A DNA stretch of 64,000 nt from Diploptera punctata (Eukaryota > Arthropoda > Insecta > Blattodea > Blaberidae), in NCBI GenBank assembly GCA_030220185.1, contig JASPKZ010005708.1, forward strand, positions 1,190,501 to 1,254,500, read 5' to 3'. Made by a program: the position numbers and the translations under genes. The notes under the pieces were generated by a model. The model worked only from the letters and a program-made list of their open reading frames with translations. It did no database searches and was not told the origin of the DNA. This document shows, in pieces, positions 10,946-22,740 of the stretch; within the stretch, counting starts at the first letter, position 1, and each line of letters starts with the position of its first letter.

Positions 10946-11029
10946 TCTTTAGCTTGTGTATTCAGATTATTTTATAAAATTGAGATATGGTTAATATAGA
11001 TTAAGTATAGATTCCAGTTTTATTTGAAG

Positions 11030-11165
11030 AGACAAGTATAGTCTATGCCTGAATCGAGATTTGTGGTTCAGACACATCGGGTTCAAAGACTGATTCAGGC
11101 ATATATTTTTCTCTCCAAATAAAATTTGTTTTTTGGTAAGAAGCGATAAATTTAATATTTAAGAT
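11030..11165 (+). mobile_element. tRNA-like repeat, internally deleted
   Basis: An inverted pair ATGCCTGAATC / GATTCAGGCAT encloses GGGTTCAAAGACT, a relic T-arm. The tail ATATATTTTTCTCTCCAAATA matches other copies. Confidence 0.5.
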
Positions 11166-11771
11166 CAAAAATAGTTTTTAGTTATTTAGATTGATTTTCT
11201 ACATAGTAAATTAGTTTAGTAACATGGTGCAGATATTGTTTTAGGTAGTTAGATAAAAATATTTTTCATATATTAATTTTTTTCAATTTATTTTATTAAC
11301 AATTATAGGTTAAAGTATTATTTAGATTAGGGTTATAATATCCATCACAAAACTATATGGAAAATCTATACTGTGCAAATTTTAATGGCAGATTAATTTT
11401 AACTATCAGCAAACATAAATTAATTAAAGCAATATTCTTCTTTATCACAGTCTTTAAAATTGTTTTTCCTAGTTATTATTTCTCCTTACGATATGTCAGG
11501 TTAATATTAAATCAGCATATCATCCTCAGAGTAGCTTTCAGAATGGTAACCAACAGTCATTGTTTACATACCACCATTTTGCATAACTTGACATACTCAA
11601 AGTTGGCTGACTAACCACCAACCCTCAGAATTATGCTAGTTGACAAAAGTTAAATTACCTGTTTGCCCATAACTAAAAATAACTAAAAGAATAAATTATT
11701 TGCAGTTAATAGTAACTGGAACCTCAAATGGAAAGAATAATACAGGTTGCTGGCAAGAGTTTTTTTAAATA
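11166..11771. other. AT-rich intronic spacer, nothing recognised
   Basis: An open frame at 11357-11614 exists, but its composition (low-complexity hydrophobic) and lack of family resemblance make it a chance frame. Confidence 0.55.
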
Positions 11772-13287
11772 TCTATAAGCAGTGCTTTTTTTCTGGGAAA
11801 AAAAAGGTGCCAGTACTCAAACTCACAGAGAGGATATTATTCTAGCAACTTGCAAAATTTTAATACATCCTCCGATGTACACTCATCGTTTCTAATTCAC
11901 TTCTTGCTTTGGTATCAACTGCAGAATGATGTCCTTGGAGCAGCCATGATTCTACATATTTGCTAGGTTTGAATTGAGTGAGAGAAGGTCCTACTATCCT
12001 GATGAACAGCAGTGCAGAAGTTGTCCTTACAAGCATAGATGACCTGGTTGAATTAACTATAAGATTCTTTTGAGAGAAACCCCTTTCACATTCACTGGAA
12101 GATATTGCAATTGTGCCCAGTATATCTGGAAATTTATTTTCTTGAAGATATTCATGAAAACCATGAGCTGCTTCTCTTTCATTTAAGCGAAATTTTCGTG
12201 CTAACTTTCTAACTTCAGCTTCACCAAATGTAAGATGTTTCCCAGTATTTTCTGGCCAATACTTGGAATCAAAAACCTTGGCACATTCATGTAAATCAGC
12301 ATCATCTCCTTCAAGCAGACACTTTCTAACAGCTTCTTTCAGACTTTTATAAAAATCAGTTGAACTGATTGCAGGACTGTGTCTTTCATTTTCGTGGAGT
12401 TCAATCCCTTTGAACTTCATAGTCTCCTTACTTTGAAGAGATATACTGTAGTATGGACCAGGATTTTCAATTCTTTCCCCAAATATTTGTTCAGTATTCA
12501 GTATGTTCCCGTGTGCTTTGTACAAGTCAATATTTGTCTCTTGTAGTTGTAGACTTAGTTCGCTAAGTTCTTGGAGAGCATCACACATAAGGCCCAAATC
12601 AAGAACAAACTTGCATGATGTTATTTTCCTCAAAAGACCCTCATAAAGACAGTGATCTGTTTTACTTCTTTTACTGTCTTCTTTGGCTTATTGAAAGGTG
12701 ATGGACAAGAGCTTCAAAGTCTTGCCACACTGCAGAAACGGTGTGAAAGCTAGATGCAACCCATCGAGTGCTTAATATTCTGCCAATTTTAAGAAGTTGA
12801 AGTTCTAGAGTCGCTGCAGAAGCCTGTAGTTCCCTAGCATCCTTAGGTGAAGCATGCTAAGTTAGATAAAGTTTGTCCATGAAACACTTCAAGCGATTCA
12901 CTTCTGCCACACTGTTCACCGTGTGATTAACAGACAATTCAAGGCGATGGTTAGCACAATGCCAGAAAATAATATTAGGAAACTTCTCTTGCATTAGCCT
13001 CCTTACACCATTATGCACACCAAATAACACAGCTGCACCATCACACGTCACAGACAATAAATTCTCCTTCAAGTAATCTTCAGAGAGTCCTAAATCGTTA
13101 AGATGACTAACTAAAGAGTTAACAATTCCTTTAGCTGTTACATCTGACAGTTCTATCAAATCTAGGAAAATATTCACTGGAGCTGAAGTTCAGGTACAAC
13201 TGCACAAATAATAACAATCAGTGTGGATCTGTTACTCACAGTTGTAGATTCATCAGTTGGTAATGACACTTTGTTCTTGTACTGCAG

Positions 13288-14194
13288 TACGAGGGTGAAT
13301 CAAATTTAAACTGAAATTATTGTTTACAATTTTATTGAATTAACAAAAAAATACAAAACCACCACCTCATTTTTCTACATAGTCTTCTGCATTTCCAACA
13401 CACTTTTGCCATCGAGTTAGCAACTTTTTGATGCCGTCCTTGAAGAATGAGGGATGACGTGTAGTCAGCCAGTTGCGCACAAACTCCTCTACTGCTGCAT
13501 TGTCACCAAACTGCCTTCCTCCCAGGTCTTCTTTCAGTGGCCCAAACAAATGGTAGTCACAGGGTGACAAATCTGGACTGTAAGGAGGATGTTCCAGAGG
13601 TGTCCAATGCATTTTCATCAGTTTTTCTTCAAATTTTTTTGTTCCTGGCTGAGGAGCCGAGGAACCCACCTGGCAGACAATTTTCGGAATTTGAGTTCAT
13701 CACTGATGATGGCTTGAACACTTCTGAAACTTATTCCAACATTGAAGCAATTTCAGAAATTGTTACATGCCGATTCTCCTCAATAAGGTCCCGTACAGCA
13801 CGAATGTTATCTGCAGTGATGCTTGTTCGTTGCTGTCTTTGGTGGGGCTCATTTTCCACTGAATCCCGGCCCGCTAAAAATTTTTTGCACCAATCATACA
13901 CCTGCGTCTTCGAAAGGGTTGCTTCCCCGAACTGCGCATGGAGCCTTTTCAAAATTTCAGAAGGTTTAGTGCCTTCTTTCGCCAAAAACTTATTAATAAT
14001 GCGTTGCGCAACAGACGTGTGTACCTCTTGCTTGCTCATGGCGTACTGAAGCAAGCGGCCACTCTTCGGAGTGCGACACATCAAGATCCCTACTCCAGAC
14101 ACCCACACCAACTTCCCTCCAAACTGCAACCTTTGCAGTTCGCTACCAGAGCCTCCAGATACAAATTCTGCTTTATATTTGATCCACCCTCGTA
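13288..14194 (-). mobile_element. mariner element, internally deleted, nested in hAT
   Basis: The ends TACGAGGGTGAATCAAAT and ATTTGATCCACCCTCGTA are inverted and bounded by TA. About 0.9 kb compared with the usual 1.3 kb: the middle of the transposase is missing. Confidence 0.9.
13367..14040 (-). pseudogene. mariner transposase with central deletion
   Basis: The N-terminal helix-turn-helix region starts MSKQEVHTSVAQRIINKFLA at 14040 and runs to HVTISEIASMLE at about 13731. Then a frameshifted SARW-like remnant jumps to KFEEKLMKMHWTPLEHPPYS with PDLSPCDYHLFGPLKED, which includes the last catalytic Asp, and the end GNAEDYVEK. The segment holding the first two catalytic aspartates is deleted. 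Confidence 0.85.
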
Positions 14195-15308
14195 TATTGT
14201 GTATTTACATTTTTCTCATTTCATTTGCGATGTGGTTCACAATGTTGATGCATGCATTTGTGGAATGAAGAATATATCCCATATCTATGCCATTAAGTTC
14301 CTGCAAATTTATTTCATCTTCAAAGTTGTTAAATGATTGGTTCTTCTTTGCAACTTTGTAAGCAGTTCGAAAAATGTTTTTTGTAATTCCCTCATTATGA
14401 GACAAAGTATTTAAGAAAACTTTCTCTAATGTTTTATTCTTTGTTTCAGATGTTACTTTTTGGCATTCTTTGTGCCCTGCACTCTCCTTATGATCGTGTA
14501 TTTTTTTCCTCAGTGACATTAACTGTTGTTCCTGGGATTCTCCAAAATAGCTGATTTTACCATTTGCCCACTCCACTGAAATTTTCATTCCCATTCATTT
14601 GTTGACAGCTAAATTTCCAACATCATGACACGATTAACAGCCCAACATTTTATTCTTGGCATACAGCTAATTGTTTCTCTGAAAAAAGTTATTTTTCTGT
14701 AATAGTGTCCAACATTCGGGCCAGTCATAGTCAGAAACTTTCTCGTCTTGACCATGTGGATATTCGACGAATTTCTGCTTCTTCAGAATCTTTGTCGTCT
14801 TAACCACGTGCAGATTCGACAATTTTTGCTTCTTCAGAATCTTTTTCGTCTTTACTATGTGCAGATTCGACAGTGTCTGCTTCTCCGGCCTTCCTATTTT
14901 TACTAATTGGCATAACGAAACTACTTAATTTATTCATTTTGAAGAATAATTACACTAATTCAAGTTAGATTGATACTAAACAGCTACCAAACACTTTCCT
15001 CTTTCGTTACACTGAAAAACTAATATAGGAAGTGATCTAAGCGCAACTTCCTGTTTCCGATACCAACATATAATAATAATAATGAAGAGCACACAATGTG
15101 CATAATGTTGATACCAACATATGAAACAAAAAAGTGTGATACCAACTTACGAGTTATAAAACAGGAAATTTCATTCGTGAAGACAGTGCAATCTACTGGG
15201 AAAAGCACATTTTGCTTGGAATAAATATACATTTCTTTTAACATGAGGAAAAAGGTCCCGGTACTGCATACCATTGCGTACTGCCAGAAAAAAAGCACTG
15301 TCTATAAG

Positions 15309-15880
15309 TATGTACTTTACCTGAAATGATATGCAGATTTATTTTGGCATGAGTTAACTTGCAAGCAGATGCACTTTTGCTGGAATTATATAGATAGAAA
15401 TTTAACATTTACCATATTATCTATGCAATAAGTCAATGTTAGATAAAATGTTTAGTAAAAACTAGATATTACATTAAATTTGTTTTTGATTTAGAGTTTG
15501 CCTTGTATAAAATTAAAACAGACAGGTTATTAAGATTATATAAATTATTTGCTTGATTAAGTGAGGTGTTCTTTCAAAGATAATAACAACCTCTAGAAAA
15601 ATGTTTTAATGGAAATAATATTCAATTTTTTTTTTAATATCATAAAATAAAAATTTTAGAAATAAGCCACGTGGTTAATGTGGTATACTTTTTGTAAATT
15701 ATGTCTTCTAGGGCAGATGTATTGGTCATAGAAGTATAATGGCTGTGTTACCATTTCTAGATCTGAGATTTGCAGGTTTGAGCCCAGTAAAGGTTTATTT
15801 TTTCCAAGGCACAAAATTCCTGAGCATGGCTTTTTTTAAAACACAAGTAAATATGTGTGATAACAAAATACATTATAGGT
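15309..15880. other. AT-rich intronic spacer, nothing recognised
   Basis: No repeat borders or coding frames of note. A short piece at 15735-15795 (TAATGGCTGTGTTACCATTTC) may be a decayed tRNA-like tail, but I cannot support that. Confidence 0.5.
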
Positions 15881-15885
15881 CAATT

Positions 15886-15887
15886 TG

Positions 15888-15935
<48 letters not shown>
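15886..15935. repeat. (TTA)n microsatellite
   Basis: About 16 TTA units close to the left end of the Tc1/mariner-like element. Confidence 0.95.
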
Positions 15936-16328
15936 AATATATTTACTATTATTATTTTAATAGTAAAGGAGATTGTCAATTAATATATTTACTTATTTAT
16001 ACAAGTGTCCCAAAATTAGACCAACAAACTTTGGGACCTAATAGATAACATTATTTTAAATACTTTTTGTTAAGGAAGGTTTTTTGCTGCGGTGTTTCAT
16101 TTAAGCACTGGACGAGTTAATGTCATTACTGCCTCCCACCCAGTTGGTTTAGATACGTAAATTACGTTTGTGTACAGTATGTATCTTTTAAAGGAAATAC
16201 ACAGAAGAAACAAAACAAAAACACTTCAATTCATTTAGCATGTTTACTTCCTGAGCTCATCGTTGTGTTTCCTTGACATTGTGTGATAGTTTGCTGGAAT
16301 GCCTGTTGCATACTAGTTTATTTACAAC

Positions 16329-17555
16329 ATGGAAAGGTACACATGGAATGAGATGACGGATATGCTGTTGGTGTATGGAAAAGTTGGTTTGGGTCATGTG
16401 GCTGTAAGGCTTTACCAAGAACAGTTCCGAAACTGAAGAGTTCCTCATCATACTGCATTTGCCAGCATTGAATGTAGACTACGTGAAAGAGGCTCCTTGG
16501 ATAGACGAGCAGAAGGTCAAGGACAGCCATGTTGTGTACGGACTCCTGAGAACAAGGAAGATGTGTTGCGGTGCATTGAGTGCAACCCTGCAGCTAGCAC
16601 TCACGCCATTGCTTGACAATTGCACCTAAGTGGTAGCACTGTGGGAAGAATTCTGCAGGAAATGTTGTTGCACCCCTTACACCTTGAAAAGGTCCATGCA
16701 CTGAGGCCTCAAGACTATCCTCTGTGACAGCAATTTTGTCAGTGGTATCTGGACAAAATTGAAAATGTACTTAATTATATTATTTTTAGTCTGATCATCT
16801 TACCTCAGTATTAATGTTGTTTTGAAACATGTCCAAGAACAAATCAACATTAATATTGAGGTAAGATGTTCAGACTAATAATATAATTAAAATAACCTCG
16901 AAATATCACTTCCTAAAATTAAATATTGAAAATGTACTGTTTGCATCCCATATCATGTCCACAGATGAAACATGTTTCACATTCGAGAAGTTATTTAACA
17001 GTCAGAATTGACTGTTTGGGCCATCAGAAATCCCCATGCTACATTTCAGAGGTCACGTCAACTGAGATTTGGTGTTAATATGTGGGCTGGTATATTTTTA
17101 ATAGGACCATACATTTTGCTCCCCCAACTCAATGCTTACAATTACTTGTATTTCTGCAACAAGTTTTGCCTGATCTAATGGAAACAGTTTCCCTTCATAT
17201 CAGGCAGGACATGTGGTTTCAACATGATGGGGCACCAGCTCACTTTGGTGCTGAAGTACACCATCATCTTATGGCTACATACGGCAATCACTGGATAGGC
17301 AGAGGTGAATCCATTGCCTGGCCGGTGTGCTCCCCTGACCTTACTCCACTTGTCTTCTTTTTGCGGGGGCACATGAAGACTATCATGTATGAAAGACTTG
17401 TTGAATCTGAAGAGTACCTTGTGGCACAAATAACCTTTGCAGGTGGCGAAATCAGAGAAATGGCTGATGTCTTTGCGAGAGTATGGCAGAATATGGCATG
17501 CCGATGCACTCTTTGTGTTAATCACAATGGGAATGTGTTCCAACATTTGCTTTGA
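16329..17555 (+). pseudogene. Tc1/mariner-like transposase, interrupted
   Basis: It starts MERYTWNEMTDMLLVYGKVG, the helix-turn-helix N-terminus of a transposase type common in arthropod genomes, with several stops before 16760. After the Penelope insertion it resumes, and from 17082 encodes MWFQHDGAPAHF (second catalytic Asp region), then CSPDLTPLVFFLRGH, where the usual Asp after TPL is Val, and a C-terminus CRCTLCVNHNGNVFQHLL. The loss of that Asp plus the stops make it inactive. Confidence 0.78.
16772..16924. mobile_element. Penelope-like mini-foldback, subfamily D, with 14-bp target duplication
   Basis: ATTGAAAATGTACT at 16758-16771 is repeated exactly at 16925-16938. It is 153 bp long. 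The arms carry CTGATCATCTTACCTCA and GAGGTAAGATGTTCAGA. The right edge has the one-sided tail AACCTCGAAATATCACTTCC. Only the GAAACATGTC part of the hammerhead survives. Removing it heals the transposase reading, which fixes its borders. Confidence 0.92.
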
Positions 17556-17924
17556 ATAGTAAAGCTGTGGTTACCTGAGATGTTTGTTTTTGTTTTTGTA
17601 TATGTGTCCTGTGTTTGTTTCTTGGATTTACATTATGTGCCTTACTCGGATAAATGATTTTGCCATAAATACTTCTTTGTTTTGTTTCTTTCATGTGTTT
17701 CTTTTAAAATATACATACTGTACACAAATGTAATTTACGTATCTAAACCAACTGGGTGGGAGGCAGTAATGACATTAACTCGTCTAGCGCTTAAACAAAG
17801 CACCGCAGCAAAAAAAACATCCCATATCAAAAAGTGTTTAAAATATTGATATCTCTCAGCTCGCAAAGTTTGTCGGTATAATTTTGGGATCCTGTATTTA
17901 TAGAACATGTATTAACCATTAAAG

Positions 17925-18055
17925 CATATAAAGAGAAAAATTTGCATTTAGATTGAAGACTTTGGATAGCTCAGTTACAGAGCATTAGCGTATAAAGCTA
18001 ACCTCAATCTAGGCATATATTTTTCTTTTCAAATATAATAACTAGTTAATAAAAA
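17925..18055 (+). mobile_element. tRNA-like SINE-type repeat, decayed
   Basis: AAGAGAAAAATTTGCATTTAG then TTGGATAGCTCAGTTACAGAG, a damaged anticodon arm, and the tail CTAGGCATATATTTTTCTTT. The T-arm is mostly lost. Confidence 0.6.
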
Positions 18056-18124
18056 AATTTAATTTTTCAAATATTGTACCAGAAGAATAAAAAAGTGATT
18101 TTTTTACTCAGGTCCATAGATATA

Positions 18125-18395
18125 AGAATTTCAAACGTGGAAGTATTATATATTGAGGAAACTAAACTGGTTATTTACACCTCACTTCTTACTTGGGACA
18201 TATTTCAAAGATCGTTAACTCCATTCTCAGCCAATAACTAAATCAGTGGCTGAGAATTGGGGTAATGGCCTTCAAAACATGTCCCAGGTGAGAGAGCAAA
18301 TTGTGAGGTGACATGTAAATAACTGGTTTAATATATTTGGTAAAATACCTCATAGTGTTACTTGCTTTCAATTTTGTGTTCTAGTGCCAAGTTAT
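18125..18395. mobile_element. Penelope-like foldback with decayed hammerheads
   Basis: The inverted arms TTGGGACATATTTCAAAGAT (left) and GGCCTTCAAAACATGTCCCA (right) meet near 18240. The right side continues to ACCTCATAGTGTTACTTGC, the family's one-sided tail. On both strands the core reads CTGAGAA, so the conserved G of CTGANGA is lost in both arms; the right arm also has AAAA for GAAA. Target duplication is unclear. Confidence 0.7.
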
Positions 18396-18530
18396 TCAGG
18401 CCAGGGTTTCACTTTGAGTTGTTGACCTACACAAAATCTTGTTCTTGTTTGCTTTAGAGCATTTTTAAAATTCTCGTAATTAACATAGAAAAATATGTAA
18501 GTAATAATTAACTTATGATCTTTTTTCCAG

Positions 18531-20733
18531 GTTCGAGGACTGAAACAGAAGCTTGCAAAGTCTGACTCACGTGAAAAGCGACGTTCCCTGTCATTGAAAG
18601 GACGAGAATCATTCCAGATGTGCAAAGAATTAGAAGAAAAATTATGCGAGGTAGAAGCCAAAATAATAGCATTAGAAACAGGGCAACCTGTGTCAGCAGT
18701 AGCATCACCCAGGCCTGTGAAACATGCAAGAAGTGAATCTCCCCAAAGCAGGAAAGAAAGTAGTAGCAGTGAAGGAAATTCTAAAAGTTCATCTCGTATC
18801 CGACGCAAGTCCCTAGACAGTGCAACAAGTTCTGAACCAATGAAAGTTCTAATTCGACTTACTTCATTAGAATCAAAAGTTGCCAAGGCTGCAGAACGCC
18901 TGGTGAAGAAGACTGACACTGAACAGGAAGTATTATCCAATAAGTCACCAACACCAAAGCTTTCACAGCATGTGGAAGTAAGTGTAGAACCAGCAGTAGA
19001 TTCTATGTTTGCAGAGGATAGTCATTCAGAAAGATTGGCCAATGTTGAAAATGTTATAATGACAACAAGATCAAAAGTTCAGGAATGTTTGAACCTAATT
19101 GCATCACTGAAGTCTACAAGTTCAAAAACACCTTCTTCTGATAGTTTAACGTGTCTAGAAAAACATCTAAGTGAAGCAAAAGACATGTTAACAAAATTCA
19201 GTAGAGGACACAGTGCAGTAGAAGTTAAAGTTACGAATGGTGTTGGAAGTCCGGTTGAACTTGTGAGGGAAACAGCAGTACAGTGTGTGGTAGGAAAACT
19301 TGAAAATCTTCTAAAATCTAAATTAAAATGAATTGGCAGCAAGAAAAAGAGAACTTGTTAAGATTGGTAGGTACGATAAGGAAGCCCGAATGCACCTTCT
19401 TGCTGAAAAACTGGCTTATGAATCTGTACTCGTCAACCGGATCACACAAGCAGTTTCCAGTAGTGAAGACAGTAGCAGTAAATTCAGGAAACGTGTATTA
19501 GAATCAGAACTTGGGGAATGCAGTCGTCTAATTCATGAGCTTAAGTCAAAACTGAAAGGAAATTCAGGGATAAAGTCGGAATCTTTTGATACATCACTTG
19601 TTCATTTAACCAAAGTACTATCAGAGAGGCTTTCATCCCAAGGGAGTCTAGCAGCTAACCACAGGCATGCTGCACAGAGTAGTGATTCAAGAAAAATGAG
19701 CTGGAGATTCAAGTCAGCAAATGCAGATGCTACAGAACTACTCTTGAAACAGCAGCAAGAACTTGAAATTTGTATGAGGAATTATCATACAACAAAATTA
19801 GATCACCTTGGCTCGAACTCTGGCAATAGAAACATTGAGTCTCACTAGCGAAAATGAAGATACAAAAGGTGATGATCAGCGAACGAGACGATCTCCACCA
19901 TCTTCATTGGAAGATCGTAGAATACGAGAAGCTTGGACAATGGCACAAGAAACTGTGAATAGAGAGTTAATACAAGCTGAAATATCACATGTGACCATGC
20001 GATGCGGCCAGGCATATGAAGCTAGTCTTGCAATGGAACAGGATGCCATGTTTAGCTTCTTAGCATCACAACGGGCAATCCTGGAACAATGGTCAGATAC
20101 TGTAGAAGGGATACTGAGGCAAGAAATGGAATCAGGAATAGATGAGCTGACAAGGAAGTATGAAGATCATCTTGTGAAGCTCAAGAGAGAGAAATCCATT
20201 AGATCCACTAGTTGTGGTGAAGAAGCGATGATAGAATCAAGAAGACTTTTGTCTGAATTTGCAGACATAATGGCTCATAAAGCTTTGATTGATGCTCGTA
20301 TTGCTGTGATATGCAATGAGACTCCTCCTGTAGACTCTTTGGATGACTCAACATCCGTTGAGATGGATGTTTCAACCAATGATAATGTTATATCCAGGCT
20401 GCTGGCTGATCCAGGCCAGGATGAGTTCAGTGTAGATTCTACAATGAGAATGGAGTTTCAGTATCTTTATGAACAGTTTGCAGACCAGTGTCAGGCTAGC
20501 GTGGAGAAAGAACTTGGTGTTAGTGGAATAGTGTCGGATACACTTCAGTACCTGCAAAATGAAGTGCAAGTAGCTTTAGATAAATGTAATATTGTTGATG
20601 ATAGTGAAGACAGAGGAGATGACTTGTGTTCAAAGTGTGCTGTTCTGCGTCATCAGATAACTAGTCTTGTTGATTTTGTGCTTCAAAATCAAGACTGCCA
20701 GAGGTGCCAACATTTACAAGACTCAATACACAG
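18531..20733 (+). CDS. osp: outspread/MPRIP-like gene, large coding exon with two frameshifts
   Basis: Acceptor TTTTTTCCAG, donor CAG/GTGAGA. It encodes about 733 residues in three frames that follow one another. The first ends near 19324 (VGKLENLLKSKL), the second runs LAARKRELVKIGRYDKEA to about 19809 (MRNYHTTKLDHL), the third ARTLAIETLSLTSENED to HLQDSIH. Each switch is explained by one extra base (A run 19325-19328; GG 19810-19811). Corrected length is 2201 nt, giving the two-base end phase needed by the next exon. Composition is Ser-rich (KSSSRIRRKSLDS) with coiled-coil blocks such as FLASQRAILEQWSDTVEGIL. In the family this region precedes the myosin-phosphatase-binding C-terminal coiled coil. 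Confidence 0.82.
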
Positions 20734-21200
20734 GTGAGACACTTCAAATTTTTATCAGAAAAAATTATAGGGGCAACCATCAGAAATTTTATTTATATAC
20801 TGCATGAATTGATGTTAAATTGAGAATGATCAACATTTTAATTTTTGATGAAATAAAGAGTCATGGAATTCTTTAAATGGTAATTTTATGGAATTTGTCT
20901 TTGGTTTAGTGATTACTTTTTTTAATTTGTTTGCTTGAATGCACTTCTGATATTTTGTACGAATACAATGAAAATTCATAGGGATGTGAGGACAAATATC
21001 AAGTTTGGGCAAAGTGAGTAAAGAAAAACCTTTACCCCATTGCTCCCTGTGATCAAATCAAGGGATTTCAGCTAATAGTAAGATGCATTCCCAAGAATTA
21101 AGTTTTGGAACCCCTGGGTTACTAATCATATACATTAATAGTTATGTGATAGAGGTAGTTCTATGACAAAATTTATGGTTTAATATTTATGGCCTGAAAA
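20734..21200. other. Intron sequence, nothing recognised
   Basis: No repeat border or coding frame until the LINE tail near 21210. Confidence 0.55.
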
Positions 21201-21558
21201 GATTCAGAGTGTGACTGTTCATCATCATCCATGCAAGTATTAGGCCATGTGGCCTGTTACGGTCTCAAAGAGGAATTTTCCATCCAGCGCATTTTTGGAC
21301 GTCCCAGCGATCTTTTGCCTTGGGGGCAGTAGTGAAGTATGGCTTTTGGAATTCTATGAGACGGCATTCGTTTCCAGTTGTTCTGGTAGTTTTGTGTATG
21401 GTGAAGAATGGGTTCTACATCAAACTCTTCCATAATTTCCTCATTTCTTTTATGGTCCCACTTTGTGTAGCCTGCTGTTCGGTGCATAAATCACATCTCA
21501 TTTGCTGTTATTCGGCTTTCATCTCTTCTTTGTATTGTCCATGCTTCACTACCATATC

Positions 21559-21719
21559 TTAACCCTTTAGCTGTCATGTGCTGATTAGATCGGCTCTGGT
21601 GCTCCTGTCCATTACCTGCCAGACAATATACTGAAACTACTTGCAAAGCCGATCACATCGGCGGGTGTGATTTAAATCTCTGACACAAGAGATTTTACCA
21701 GTGGCATGCAGAGGGTTAA
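21559..21719. mobile_element. piggyBac-type MITE in a LINE, with empty site known from paralogue
   Basis: TTAA at 21559-21562 and 21716-21719 flank CCCTTTAGC... and ...GCAGAGGG. The paralogous LINE at 4553-4570 reads ATATCTTAATACTGG with a single TTAA, so the insertion is exactly 157 bp plus one duplicated TTAA. There is no coding sequence. CGATCACATCGGC and GATTAGATCGGC form part of an internal palindrome. Confidence 0.92.
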
Positions 21720-21769
21720 TACTGGTCTTGCGAGAACCCTATAAAGCCGTAATCTTTTGTTCTTCTGTA

Positions 21770-22740
21770 CTAAAGATGGTTCATTATACTGTTAATTATC
21801 CCCATTGTTTTTGTAAAATTTGTGGTTTTCTTTGATATATCAGCATCATCTTGAAATGTTAAATTATAACCCAAATAATTGAATTTGTTTACTCGTTCTA
21901 GAATTTCATCATCCAAAACAATTTTGCTAGGTATAGGGTATTTCCCACAAAAGGCCATCACTTTAGTTTTCTTTGTATTGATTTCCATATTGTACCTTTT
22001 TGCAATTATATTAAAATTGTGTATAGAATACTGTAAATCTGTTTCTGTTGGAGCTATTAATACCAAATCATCTGCAAAAAGCAAAGAATCTATTTTCTGG
22101 TTTCTATTAATTTGGATAGAACCATGTCTCATCTGTCGCCAATCTTGGAGTATTCTATCCATGTATATGATAAAGAGCAAGGCCAAGAGGCCACATCCTT
22201 GTCTTACACCCCTATTAATTTCGGTCCATTCTGTTTGTGTATTATTGATTCAAACTGAAATCAAACTTGATTTATAGATATTGTATAAATTTAAAATATG
22301 CTGTTGTGGTAGATTGTTGTCAGCTAAAATTTCCAACAGTTTATTCCTATTGATTTTGTCGAAGGCTTTTTTGAAGTCCACAAAAGCTAAATGTGTTTCT
22401 ACATTGAACTCCCTGTGTTTTTCTAATAATAATTTCATGGAGAAATAACCATCACAGCAGGATCGACCTTTACGAAAGCCATTCTGTTCTTTGCTGAGGA
22501 GGCTCTTAAGATGTTTGTATAATTTGTTCTTAATTATATTGGCATAAATTTTGTATCCAGTATTTAGTATGCTAATGCCTCTGTAATTTTCACAGTTTTT
22601 CTTGTCTCCTTTTTTAAATATTGGTATTACAATAGATTTTGTCCAACTTACAGGAATGTCTCTCCCTTCCCATAGTTTATTTAAGAATGTTAGAAATATG
22701 TCTAAAAACGGAGGATTTGCATTTTTAAATAGTGTGACTG
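21770..22740 (-). pseudogene. LINE reverse transcriptase domain, broken
   Basis: Read from 22740 down: IPIFKKGDKKNCENYRGISI, SKEQNGFRKGRSC, LAFVDFKKAFDKINRNKLLE (catalytic block A), then after a frameshift near 22250-22200 ALLFIIYMDRIL, SLLFADDLVLIAPTE (catalytic FADD) and MEINTKKTKVMAFC, VNKFNYLGY. These are the ordered RT motifs of a non-LTR retrotransposon. Frame breaks make it inactive. Confidence 0.87.

Larger units (their letters stand above)
11860..14940 (-). pseudogene. hAT-type transposase (KIAA1586/ZNF862-like), disrupted
   Basis: Pieces read from high to low coordinate. 14940-14600 is an acidic N-terminus with near-repeats of SAHSKDEKDSEEA. 14594-14205 has ISYFGESQEQQLMSLRKKIH plus a zinc-finger-like HKESAGHKEC. 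After the mariner insertion, 13275-12857 has the RNase H-fold region (LPTDESTT, LLSVTCDGAAVLFG, WHCANHRLELSV). 12633-11860 is the C-terminus, ending with ISSSECERGFSQKNLI and LFIRIVGPSL, the hAT dimerisation region. Stops and frameshifts occur near 12640-12850. Similar proteins are known both as transposases and as domesticated host genes; this copy is plainly dead. Confidence 0.82.
11780..15300 (-). mobile_element. hAT-superfamily transposon with perfect 8-bp target duplication
   Basis: TCTATAAG at 11772-11779 is repeated at 15301-15308. The ends CAGTGCTTTTTTTCTGG and CCAGAAAAAAAGCACTG are inverted, and 8-bp duplications with CAGTG-type ends are hallmarks of hAT. The minus strand encodes a broken transposase. 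A mariner (13288-14194) is nested inside it. The perfect duplication shows that the whole 3.5 kb unit inserted once and the mariner came later. Confidence 0.93.
16000..17896 (+). mobile_element. Tc1/mariner-like transposon with long inverted ends
   Basis: The left end TACAAGTGTCCCAAAATTA.. and right end TAATTTTGGGATCCTGTA are inverted and TA-bounded. Homology of the two ends continues inward over about 200 bp (shared ACGAGTTAATGTCATTACTG, GTATCTAAACCAACTGGG on the right in inverse). It encodes a broken transposase on the + strand and is interrupted by a small Penelope-like foldback. Confidence 0.88.

Noticed and set aside
13537..14336. Open frames on the + strand across the mariner
   Set aside because: They are antisense shadows of the mariner transposase and of the hAT transposase.
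16772..16924. Ordinary DNA-transposon MITEs as the identity of the foldbacks
   Set aside because: Duplications vary from 10 to 14 bp, the outer edge is one-sided, and longer relatives encode PLE RT and GIY-YIG nuclease, which point to Penelope-like elements.
18392..18940. Minus-strand frame across the large exon
   Set aside because: It is the complement of a strongly family-like + strand coding exon with no recognisable domain.
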